From Rhododendron vialii (lineage: Eukaryota; Streptophyta; Magnoliopsida; Ericales; Ericaceae): a stretch of DNA of 64,000 nucleotides. Positions 27,659 through 37,182 of the stretch are shown here, piece by piece. The notes below the pieces were generated by a model, which saw only the letters and a program-made list of their open reading frames with translations, did not search any database and was not told the DNA's origin. A program made the translations under genes and the position numbers. How positions within the stretch are numbered: the stretch's first letter is position 1; every line of letters starts with the position of its first letter. The stretch lies in the NCBI RefSeq assembly GCF_030253575.1, contig NC_080568.1, forward strand, positions 29,756,001 to 29,820,000. Direction: 5' to 3'.

Positions 27659-28010
27659 GAATTTTCAAGTAAGGGATCCCTCATTTTAACAAAATGAGGG
27701 ACTTTCATTTCCCGATCAAATTTTGAAAATCCGAACCGTTCAATGTGTGCAGAACGTAATTTTAAGGGTTCTTGCGAGAAATCAGCAAAAAAAATGACCG
27801 AAAAGGGCGTCATCTGAGCAGTTTTTTTTAACCGTTCAATGAAAACTGCTCGGATGAAGCCCTTCCCGGTCATTTTTTTTGCTGATTTATCACGGGGACC
27901 CTTAAAATCACGTTCTGATCACTTTGAGCGGCTCGGATCATTGAAATTCAATCGGGAAGGAGAGTCCCGCATTTTAATAAAATGAGGGATCTCTTACCGG
28001 AACCTAACTC
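27656..28010. mobile_element. Foldback MITE inside a TA repeat
   Basis: The two halves, each about 175 bp, are imperfect inverse copies (GGGATCCCTCATTTTAACAA against TTAATAAAATGAGGGATCTC). The centre is near 27833. (TA)n lies on both sides, 27621-27655 and 28011-28022. It is non-coding and nested in the Harbinger element downstream of ORF1. Confidence 0.85.
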
Positions 28011-28022
28011 ATATATATATAT

Positions 28023-28190
28023 ATGCATCTTACAAAATGAGGCAATAACATGCCAGAGGGATCAATTTGCTCATTCCCATATACATGCATCTTACAAAAT
28101 GAGGCAATAACATGCCAGAGGGATCAATTTGCTCATCCCTATATATATGCATCTTACAAAATGAGGCAATAACATGCCATAGGGATATCA
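28023..28190. repeat. Three tandem units of 62 bp
   Basis: The units begin ATGCATCTTACAAAATGAGG at 28023, 28085 and 28147 and are nearly identical; the third is incomplete. They lie between the foldback MITE and the stop codon of ORF1. Confidence 0.92.
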
Positions 28191-28328
28191 TCCCATTAGT
28201 GTAGCATAATCCTACTTGAAGTCATACTTAATCTTACAGTCATCATAGTTATAACAAGTTCAAGTTCATATTATCCCAATAACATCATCGTTTTGAATCC
28301 CCCAAAAGCTAAGACCATAGACATCCTT

Positions 28329-29357
28329 CTAGATGGCCCCTGCCAGCAAAAGCGCGACCCACCCAACTTGATCCTCCTTTGGAAAGCTAAAAAACAAGTC
28401 CACGCGTTGGGCCTCTTGGACAATTAGAGTGGCAGCCCTCAACCTTTGTTCCCAGTCAAGTGGGTGGTCCATAAGTTCAGCATTAACTTGTTTCCTCTGT
28501 AGGGAGAGGTCCTGAGCATACCCTATCTTGTGACCTATCTCACCCATTCTAGTGTTGGTGTTTTCGAAGAATGTCCCAAATGCTTCAGCCATGTCAGAAA
28601 GTCCCTTAGTTATCCCATCGGCAGCTCTTTTCCTTTTCTTACCAGCAACATTGGAGGAAGGTGGGACAAAGGACTGTCCGCCATGTGAGTTGCCCACATT
28701 AGGTCCCTCTGGCATGGAATAATCCATGAAACTTGTACCCAAACCAGAAGTAGGACTCTCATATCCAAGTTCTTCAGTGGCAGCCTCCCTTTCCATTGCA
28801 GCCATTATATCGGCCGGTCCCTCAGCTAAGTCCTCATTTGCCCTATCATTGCCAAACAAGTGCAGCCATTCTTCAAAGTACGGATGAGGCTTATTTCTCA
28901 TTCCTTTTGCATCAGAATGACTCTACACAAGCGGAAACATACAATGCATTAACTTAAAATCTAAACAACGCGCTAGCAAATTAATAGTTGAGTGTAAGAG
29001 GGGAATGAATTTTACCCTCACAAAGCTTTCCCAGACATCATCACTATCAACCAATATCATCTTTTCCGTGTCATCCCATCCAAAACCACTTAATTTCAGC
29101 ATGTCTTGCAACAGATGGTATTGCTTCCTCCATGCCTTAATTTTTGAATCAATATGAGGATGAGCCCTCAAGTTTGTTCCCGGGAATGCTCTTATGATCC
29201 TTTTCTCACACTCCCCATAAAAGCCAGCCTTAAATTGTCCACAATCTAGCTTCCACTTACTATCCTCATTGACCAAGTCCCTCATACAACCGATGAGGAA
29301 TTCCTCCTCCCTTTTTGACCAAAACCTTCGAGGTTGTTTGCCACTTCTCTTACTCAT
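28329..29357 (-). CDS. PIF/Harbinger ORF1, Myb/SANT-like DNA-binding protein
   Basis: Two exons, 29357-29016 (114 aa) and 28922-28329 (197 aa), join in phase 0 to 311 aa. The N-terminal half is a Myb/SANT-like domain of the type common in plant transposon ORF1 proteins: RRFWSKREEEFLIGCMRDLV, then KIKAWRKQYHLLQDML and WDDTEKMILVDSDDVWESFV. The second exon starts SHSDAKGMRNKPHPYFEEW, has a basic GKKRKRA nuclear signal and a helical C-terminus. Family knowledge: this protein binds the element ends and brings the transposase into the nucleus. The frame is open and both splice sites are canonical (AGG/GTAAAA and TAG/AGT). Host Myb/SANT-like genes domesticated from such elements exist, but its location beside the transposase within the same inverted ends makes it the element's own gene. 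Confidence 0.88.
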
Positions 29358-29698
29358 ACCTATTTTTCAGTCCATAATAACATAGGAATGAAACAGAAAT
29401 ATAAAAGCAGAACTTAAACAAGAAAAAATTTGCAAAATCATGAACATAAACGCAGAGCTTAAACATTACTGAAATAAAAAATTGCAGATTGGTCGAGTGA
29501 ATAAGCATCAATCTCTCTAACATCACATCGAGTAAACATCATTTTCTGCACCAGAATATGACGAAGCAGTAGGTAGAACATCACAAAGTTTACATATTTA
29601 GCGACATTAACAGCTTTCAGCAAACATAGATCTCCAATTACAAATTAAAATAACCACTAGGAAGCTCAAATTTTCATCATCTAGCTAAGAGGTTGGAC
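29358..29698. other. Element-internal spacer
   Basis: Non-coding sequence between the ORF1 start and the nested hAT element. It should hold the ORF1 promoter. No clear TATA box was assigned. Confidence 0.5.
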
Positions 29699-30530
29699 CA
29701 TAGTTTTAAATATCGGCCGATACGGTACGTATCGGCCGGTTCGTACCGGTATTTGGGACTCCCGGTTCGGATATAGGCCGGTATAACGGTGAGACTGAAA
29801 TTCACAGGCAAACCGGCCGATTCCTGATACGTATCGATATGTAACCGATTTTTGGACCGGTTCGGCCGGTACTGCCGGTAAGTATCGGTTCGGGAAAATT
29901 AAAAAAAAAAAACAGAAAAATGGTTGATCCATTAGCTGAATGTGTACTACAATATGAGGCTAAAGATTAGGCATGCGACTAGAAGAAGTGATGAGGAGAG
30001 AGATGATCATTTTAATCCCATTAATCTTGATTACATCTTTGACGAGGATGATCCATTAGCTGAATGGTTGCAAGAGGAAGAGCACGCAATATTGGATGAT
30101 GTAGACAATTCAGAATGGTTGGATACAGGTGATACGCAGAATCCCCAAAATGTAGACCTATCTGAAAACAGTTCAAGTGGAGGTCGTGGTTTGAGTCCAT
30201 CTGGTAGTGGCAGTGAGGATGATGATGGTCCTAATGGTTGGGAAACACAAGATAATATAGTTGCATTTTTCTCATATTTGTAAAATCTTATTGAGTTGCC
30301 GGTTTTGATAAATTATCGGATATTTCACGTGAAGAGAATGGGCTATTACATGTCATAAATTAATTAAAATGTGATAATTTAAGCCAATGTTTGGGGCAAA
30401 AGTATATTTTTCAAGTTTTATACATGATGATTTTTAAAAATTCACGACCGCGACACCCGATTCCCGCGACGTATCACCGATATGTCCCGATACCGATATA
30501 CCGCGACCGATACCGCGATTTAAAACTATG
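29699..30530. mobile_element. Nested non-autonomous hAT element
   Basis: Perfect 13 bp inverted ends CATAGTTTTAAAT / ATTTAAAACTATG are flanked by an exact 8 bp target duplication GGTTGGAC (29691-29698 and 30531-30538), the hallmark of hAT insertion. Subterminal DNA is packed with CGGCCGATA / TATCGG-type motifs on both sides. It is 832 bp long and retains only the tail of a transposase frame. It is inserted 22 bp past the stop codon of the Harbinger transposase, so it does not interrupt coding sequence. Confidence 0.95.
29942..30283 (+). pseudogene. C-terminal remnant of a hAT transposase
   Basis: The frame reads YYNMRLKIRHA and then DDHFNPINLDYIFDEDDPLA and EWLQEEEHAILDD, the type of acidic tail found at the C-terminus of plant hAT (DUF659-type) transposases. 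The DDE/RNase-H core, BED finger and dimerisation core are missing, so it cannot transpose anything. The word GATCCATTAGCTGAATG occurs at 29921 and again at 30049, probably a scar of the internal deletion or a small duplication. Orientation is opposite to the surrounding Harbinger genes. The family assignment rests on the short tail motif. Confidence 0.6.
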
Positions 30531-30559
30531 GGTTGGACACATCTCTAGCTCTCTTGAAA

Positions 30560-31969
30560 CTAAGCAACATTGACCCCACCATTTTGACCCCTATTTGCTT
30601 GCCACTCATTGAACATTTGATTTGCCAATGTGGCTCTCCATTCACTCCATTGGTCAGAGGGCTCAACCACATCAATGTACTCATCGTCTTCCTCATCTGG
30701 TTGTGGCAGGGGTGGTTGCATAAATTCCTGCGCGAAAGGATCATTGGGCCTCTCACGAGTGATTAGATTGTGAAGAAGGCAACAAGCAGTGATTATCCGA
30801 CATTGAGTTCTGATTGGGAAGAATGAATGCGACCTAAGGATAGCCCACCTGGCCTTACGTATGCCAAAAGTCCTCTCAACGACATTACGTGCTGAAGCAT
30901 GCTTCATGTTGAAGAACTCTTGGGGGGTAGTAGGGGCAGGACCACCTATGTAAGTGGACAAGTGGTAACGTTGACCTCGATAAGGTGCTAAGAAACCTTC
31001 CCCATTAGTGTACCCCGCATCTACAAGATAATAGTGACCTGTTGAATTTTTAAAGCAATAAGTACGAGTTATTAATGTGGTTATATATACATTACATTAG
31101 TTTGTGGGAATTCATACCAGTTGGCACTTTCAACCCGTTTTGCCTACTGACAGCATCTCTAAGAACTCTAGAATCCGATGCGGATCCTTCCCATCCGGGC
31201 AACACATAAATAAATTGGGTGTCTGGGGCACACACACCCAATACATTGGTAGCAATTTCACCTTTCCTCGTTCTATACCTTGGTTTATCTACCGCAGCAA
31301 CACGAACATCAATATAGGTCCCATCTAATGCCCCGAGGCAATTCTATGAAGACAAAAAAACTAAGGGTCAACCAACATACAAATGAGATACAGTTTGAAA
31401 ATTGTGTTAAACAAAGTGTTGCTACATTTTAAAAAGTATACCTGAAACCACTTCCACCTTTCATCATTGGAGTTTGCCGGCACTGGTTCTGGTACCTTAA
31501 GAAGGACGTCTTGGAGCCGTATAACAGCCTTAAGCACGTCATTGAAATACCTACTTACGGTTTGACCACTCCTTGTAAAGTCAAACTTAATCTTACGATT
31601 CTTTAAGTGGTGTGCAAGTGTATATAAAAATATCCCAACTTTCTCCTCCACCACAACGAACTTCGAATCAGTTAATCCAACACCTCTGACTAGTGTACAA
31701 AGCCTCATGAATGTATGAATATCCACTCGAAGTTGTTCGTGACAATTTACCTCACTATTTCGGATCAACCTATTTAAATTGTCTAATTGGTTTCGAAAGG
31801 GATGTGGTGACCTTTCGACATCCAACCTATCTAAACTCTTGCTTAAGGCAATGTGTATGACTACGACAAACAAAGAACAAGCATGATTGATGGAGGCGAC
31901 AAGATGTTGAAGGGCTATGAATGCATGAATGAGACCCATCATGCTATTTGGTTCTTCATTATTGTCCAT
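30560..31969 (-). CDS. PIF/Harbinger DDE transposase (HARBI1-like nuclease)
   Basis: Three exons, 31969-31442, 31343-31118 and 31038-30560, join in frame to 410 aa over canonical GT-AG introns. The N-terminal exon has the helix-turn-helix-like region and [33 protein letters not shown]. Exon 2 starts [15 protein letters not shown] and contains [18 protein letters not shown]. Exon 3 has [20 protein letters not shown] and [17 protein letters not shown]. The predicted catalytic triad is Asp183, Asp233 and Glu306, and Asp258 sits in the conserved VDAGY motif. The enzyme would cut and paste the element at TWA sites together with ORF1. No stop or frameshift is visible. The ATG at 31969 ([11 protein letters not shown]) was chosen; one 22 codons upstream is also open. 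Confidence 0.93.
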
Positions 31970-33429
31970 CTTAAAAATCACAAACCAATGAAAACAGGAG
32001 TTAATCATGGGGCAAGTAGCTAATGAAATCAACACTTTTTGTTAATGAGCAAATTGAGGTTTGAGATTCACATTTGCTTCAGAACAATGCAAGTGCATCA
32101 TGCACTAAATCAACAAAAGAATTTTTCTTTCGCTCAAACTTTCTATATCAGTAATTATAAATTCAACTCCAATGAAGAAAGTTTGATAAGTTGAGTTGGA
32201 TTAAGTTGGTGTACATTGTTCTGAACAAATAAGATTTTCCTATATCTGGGATGCCAAAGAAATTACTTCCCTACACACTAAGCAGCTGCAGAAATTAAGT
32301 ACGAACTGTGAACCCTAATACTTACGAATCAGCAAACCTTATGCCCCCTGGGTTTATCATGTAAGATCAGAATGAGGGAAATTGTGCAGTAGATGTTTCA
32401 ACATTTTTTAATGAGTTAAAATAGCAAGATCATCAAATTGTGAACAAACTAAAAACATGAATAATCATAGTACTTAAGTTTTCCCAACCAATAAAGCCTA
32501 ATAAAATAGAGAGAAAAAAATTAAGCCAATACCCAAATAACTTATGAGGTAGAGAATACAGAAGGTTCCAAACAGGCCTCATGTTAAATGAAAAATATCA
32601 TTATTGGAAAAAACTGAGAAAAAAAAAACCAAATATGGGCTAAAGTTCGAGTAACTGGTTCAGGATGTAGCTTAAACATTGGTTGAGAATGGAGCTTAAA
32701 CATTACTGAAATGGGGTTCCTTGATTTTGTCAGAGCAGAATTTGATGTTACCTTCCAAAAACCCCAAAATTTATGAGGTAGAGAATACAGAAGGTTCCAA
32801 ACAGGCCTCATGTTAAATGAAAAATATCATTATTGGAAAAAACTGAGAAAAAAAACCAAATATGGGCTAAAGTTCGAGTAACTGGTTCAGGATGTAGCTT
32901 AAACATTGATTGAGAATGGAGCTTAAACATTACTGAAATGGGGTTCCTCGATTTTGTCAGAGCAGAATTTGATGTTACCTTCCAAAAACCCCAAAAAAAT
33001 TGCACTAGATTGCAAGAAATTCCAACGGAAGAATGGTACTTTACCGCCGTTCGTAGAGCAAAGAGTTGCCGGTGGAGAGGACGATCTGGAGGAGAAGACG
33101 ATGCCTTTTTCAGCGCCGCACTTCTTGCTCTGGAGGAGAAGACGCGCGAATTTGGTTCTAGGTTTTCTTCATTTATATAGATAGATGAGGGTACTTGTGT
33201 CAATCTTTGTAAAAAAGGAGGGCATAAAAGTCTTCCAACACCTATCCCAGGGGGATAGGATTGGTAGTAACACCCCCCCTTGGGTTGGGTAATCCAGCCA
33301 ATCTGTGGGATTCACAATCCCATGGGACTCCTAATCCCTTCCACCAAATTCAAACCAAACAAACAATTTCAAGTCCAAACCACTTTATTAGTCCAATCCC
33401 AAGTCCTTAACTGGCTATCAAACATGCCC
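31970..33429. other. 5' non-coding part of the Harbinger element
   Basis: This stretch holds the putative transposase promoter and the right inverted end. A tandem duplication at 32542-32997 is listed separately. A GAAGAAGACG-rich stretch at 33030-33175 has open frames but no recognisable family. Confidence 0.5.
32542..32997. repeat. Tandem duplication, period 229 bp
   Basis: Two almost identical copies start TTATGAGGTAGAGAATACAG at 32542 and 32771 and each ends CCTTCCAAAAACCCCAAAA. The near identity indicates a recent event inside the transposon, upstream of the transposase start. Confidence 0.93.
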
Positions 33430-34708
33430 TTAAATAACATATATGATACCAAATTTTAGCCGGGGAATTTTCTCCTTCAAAACACCATCCAAGAGTATTG
33501 AGTGTGCAGAAAATTACAACACGAAGCACATATTTAGTAATAGAAACTTTTAAAACGAAGATTTAAGGACTCATTGAGGTTAAAAATCACGCATTAATGT
33601 ATTGGATTATAGAAAAAGTAAAACATGAAAAAATTTCCATTACATTCTGCAATGGATAGCTAAGAACACTTAGTTCAAAAACTTAAAGTTGCAAGGAATA
33701 ACCTACCCGACACTCATGCCTTCTTCAATATCAGTCAGGGAAACTTTGTCCCCAAGCTCAACAACAAACTGCAGCCATCAAAAGAAAAGATACGGTCAGT
33801 AGATGTTGTATTTATGAATGGAAGTTTCAACTAAGTCTGTTCCCACATAATTAGACTATCTAAAGAAAGATATTTCATTGCTAAAAATATAAGAATATCG
33901 CTTTAAAGAAGAAAGCAGATAGAAGTATGAGTGCACACCAAAGAAAGAGCATATCCAGCAAACTGACTAGAGGACCATGGAAAATACACCTTTGCAATTT
34001 GCTTAACATTTGTAATGTACTTTGCATCTTCAGTGTTTGGGTTGATGATCTTCGTGCACCTTGCCACCTGTTTGCTGAGACCATGAAATTGTTATTACAA
34101 TCAATTACCAAAAACAGAAAAGAAAAAAAATTAGTCAAGTAGCTAGAAACCATACTTGCAGGGGTTGCTCCTCCTGCATCATGTGCTTATCAGATACAAG
34201 ATCCCATTGGCTGGGTGCAGCTAAGCCAGTGTCAGACTCCTTGATACCTATGGTAAGAGAGAGACCAAATTTTTAGTTTCAGTATACTCAGGTTCAGATT
34301 CCATTTATCCGAATAAAGAAACATATAAGGATAATATAAACTTTTCCATAAGGTGATTTGGCAAAGAACTTGCCATAACACTAATCAAAGCTTAGTTAAA
34401 GGACACTCCATTATCCAGCCTGGAGAAGGATACATACCGCACAAATCATTGACCTTTTTGGCCATTTCCTTGATTTCCTTCTCCACTTTCTTGATGCTGG
34501 TAGAATAAGGTCCCAAACCATAGAACCAACTTAACAGAAACACAGCAGCAAATAAGATGCTGCAACCATTGCTCCATCAAGCTACTTTAACAGAAAACAC
34601 TTCAACAACATAAATATTAACAATATTCCAAGACACAAAAGGGAACCCAGTTGATAGCAGCAAGAGAAACAGCAATACCACATGACCAAAACAGAAGGCA
34701 TATGAATA

Positions 34709-35087
34709 AACAAGAAGGGGGCTTGGGGTGAAAGAAACACAGAATTTTTCACAAGAAAGTTTGTTGGAGGTGGAAAGTGATGCAAGGGAAAGCCTTTGTT
34801 CCTGGAGGACACCCCTTCTGCAGAAAACAAAAAGCCTTGTGACAAATGGATCTGTCAAGAACCGTGTTCCTGGAGGAGACCCCTTCGTATATAGTTGTTC
34901 GCAGGGCTGTGCCCCTAATCTTTTCTCTCTTTTTTTTCGGGTAGTTTCGAATGGTTTGCTTGTGTGGATTGATTATATTGGTTGGGATTCCCAAGGCTAT
35001 GCCGTTGGTCCACGTTGCTTGCAGTTTGGTCCGTTTGTTTCGTAATGTAATCAACTTACCCGAAAAAGAAAAAAAAAGAAAAGAAAA
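34709..35087 (+). mobile_element. Retroposon with poly(A)-like tail and 11 bp target duplication
   Basis: GCATATGAATA occurs at 34698-34708 and again at 35088-35098. The 379 bp between end in an A-rich tail (AAAAAGAAAAAAAAAGAAAA). This is the signature of LINE-driven insertion. It lies in intron 1 of the RPT1 fragment, antisense to it. A long open frame spans most of it but matches nothing I recognise; it may be a LINE 3' end or a retrocopied transcript. A word TGTTCCTGGAGGA is repeated at about 34798 and 34865. Confidence 0.75.
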
Positions 35088-35327
35088 GCATATGAATATC
35101 TTAAGACCCCAACAAACTGGCAATATCAGAACATCATCCCAATCGTGCAACATTAAAAGAACTTTCAAATGGTTATTATTTCATTACTTGAGATCCAAAG
35201 ATAGAATTTTTTGTCTATCAATGTCAACAAACAAAGGATGAGATTAAAATGAAAAAACTATAATTGAGATACAAAGTAGTCGATAATCAACAGAATCAAA
35301 ATACAGAGAACAAATCTAGCAAGAACC

Positions 35328-35530
35328 ATAAGTTTTGAGAAGAGCGATGTCCTTGTCGAGTGAGCGAGGGTTTAAGAGGGAGAAAGGCAGTACATAAGTT
35401 TTGAGAAGAGCGATGTCGTCCTCGTCGATTTGGCAAGGGTTTAAGAGAGAGAAAGACAGTACATAAGTTTTGAGAAGAGCGATGTCGTCCTCGTCGAGTG
35501 GGCGAGGGCTCTTCTCATCCTTGATCTCAC
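35328..35530. repeat. Triplicated 66-69 bp segment of RPT1 exon 1
   Basis: Copies begin ATAAGTTTTGAGAAGAGCGA at 35328, 35394 and 35463 (plus strand). The copy at 35463 is the original coding part (IALLKTY). Each copy reads [11 protein letters not shown] or a shortened form, and the frame stays open to a TAG at about 35316. Confidence 0.92.
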
Positions 35531-35549
35531 CTTCTGGATCACCTGCCAT

Positions 35550-37182
35550 CGATTACTATGACCTGCGAATTCTCTCTCTTGATATGCTTTTTTCTTGAGA
35601 AACAAACTAAATGAGGTCTGGTCCGAGTTGAATCCTCTCTCTCCAAATTTTGAGGGAACCTGTATTTTATAGGGAAAAAAACCCGAAACCAAAGCCTTTC
35701 CACTGCTCAAGGAAAAGCCACAGAGCCATTCATTGCATTCAATAAATAATGGCCCATGCACACATGAAATTATATAATTGCTTTTATCTCTCTTTATTTT
35801 TTTTGCAAATGCATTATCACATAGAGCAAAAACCCAACATGCCTCTCAACTGCAACGCCAGTAGCAACACAAATCACTGTTTTTTTTACTTTCTGTGTGT
35901 GTGCTCGCCAATCGTGATCCCCATTCATCCCTACCTGTTTCATGCCTCCAACTCTTGAGCTCTGTTTGATCAATCTGGTTTGCAGAACAGTCTAATGTCG
36001 CAAAACTTGACTTGAATGTGAAAATCCCGAGCCCACAAATGAATTCAGAAGGGTCTAAAACCTGTGTAGGTACTAAACTACAACTTTTTGCAATTTTAAG
36101 GATTCAATTGCATGGAACAAAAAACATTAAGGGGTAAACCGCAATGATGGAATTCTGTCAGGTTAAAGTCAAACATAAACATTTGATTTGACCGGTGAAA
36201 TGCCAAACCGGGTCAGGCCACTGGGTCGTGTTGATCGTGTTGCGTCGGGTACAATGGATGATTTGGTTGCCAAACCGGGTCAGGCCACTGGGTCGTGTTG
36301 CGTCGGGTACAATGGATGATTTGGTTTCCATCTTCTCCACTACTGCAAGTTTCAGAAAAGGTTTTAAATAAGTTATTCACTTGAATAGTTGACCCATTAA
36401 TTTAATTTAATGTTGCAATTACCATTTTGCCCATCAAACTATTTGTGGGATAAAAGTAGGGAGGGGCAAAATAGTAATTTCACCTACACCATTTAGCGCT
36501 AAAACCCGAAACCAATCGTAAAAACAAGATAAGTTATTCACCCTAGTCAAAACGGGAAACACCCCTTAAAAAAAAGCTAAAAGCAACAATCACACGCGAG
36601 AATAATTCTACAACTACAAACATGCACACCAACATTATACACACACACACTCACCTTTATTTGTGGGCCCCACACACCCTGGGGGAGTAGCGTGTTTGTA
36701 TCTCCGTGTGGCTGTTGCAGATTTAAGGTTTGGGCTTATGTTTTATCTGGGTTTTTTAGATGGTGTGTGCCTACAAATCGATGCCTTTCTAACCTTCTTT
36801 CACAGTCAGCATGTTCAACAACCTCAATTACCTCTTCTGTGAAAATTCCAAAGACGCCCAACCGCAAGGGAAATGTAGCTGATTCCATGGACTTACGCAA
36901 TTGTAAAATCACAATATACAAACAAACTACAGGGGGTCAAAATATCTATAGACCATTATAAGATACCCAGCCACTTCTCTTATGTATAACACAACATCCG
37001 AAAACCACAAAACAGACAAATATTGAAACTACTATTTAGTGTATATGAAAAAGGGCATACATCCAACACTCTCTTCATCTAACAATCCATAATATCTACT
37101 TTCCACTCTATTAACTCAGGAGAATTTAATGGGTGCACCTTTTCATATAGCAACAGTAGGCACTACGAGCAAAGTGAATTAC
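35550..37182. other. Intergenic between two gene relics
   Basis: This should include the old RPT1 promoter. A short duplication at 36201-36330 is listed separately. A minus-strand frame at 36921-36736 could be a terminal exon of the relic upstream, but nothing confirms it. Confidence 0.4.
36201..36330. repeat. Tandem duplication, ~68 bp
   Basis: TGCCAAACCGGGTCAGGCCA starts at 36201 and 36268. The second copy lacks about 9 bp (GATCGTGTT). Both end ACAATGGATGATTTGGTT. Confidence 0.9.

Larger units (their letters stand above)
26831..33429. mobile_element. PIF/Harbinger DNA transposon, apparently autonomous
   Basis: The element is bounded by inverted ends GGGCGTGTTTGATAGC and GCTATCAAACATGCCC. 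Flanks are GTA (26828-26830) and TTA (33430-33432), compatible with a TWA-type 3 bp target duplication with one mutation. Subterminal regions carry mirrored GGGATTGG / CCAATCCC words. Inside, on the minus strand, lie a DDE transposase (31969-30560) followed by the Myb-like ORF1 (29357-28329), the two proteins PIF/Harbinger elements need. Both can be spliced without stop or frameshift. Later insertions (27656-28010 and 29699-30530) and duplications (28023-28190 and 32542-32997) sit in non-coding parts. Activity is inference. Confidence 0.92.
33707..35549 (-). pseudogene. RPT1: Truncated 26S proteasome ATPase subunit RPT1
   Basis: Five exon remnants match the N-terminal third of RPT1. Exon 1 starts at 35549 ([24 protein letters not shown]). 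The others are about 34519-34438 ([20 protein letters not shown]), 34247-34156 ([20 protein letters not shown]), 34067-33990 ([20 protein letters not shown]) and 33768-33707 (FVVELGDKVSLTDIEEGMSV). Donor and acceptor signals survive for exons 3-5, and phases match. In the proteasome base RPT1 is an AAA ATPase that unfolds substrates. Here the AAA domain, Walker motifs and everything after SVG are absent before the Harbinger end at 33430. No AG acceptor is visible before exon 2, exon 1 is followed by partial duplicates, and intron 1 carries a retroposon. A working copy must exist elsewhere. Transcription of the fragment is possible but unproven. Confidence 0.88.

Noticed and set aside
28023-28190. 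CRISPR-like repeat array
   Set aside because: The 62 bp units are contiguous tandem copies without unique spacers, in a plant transposon.
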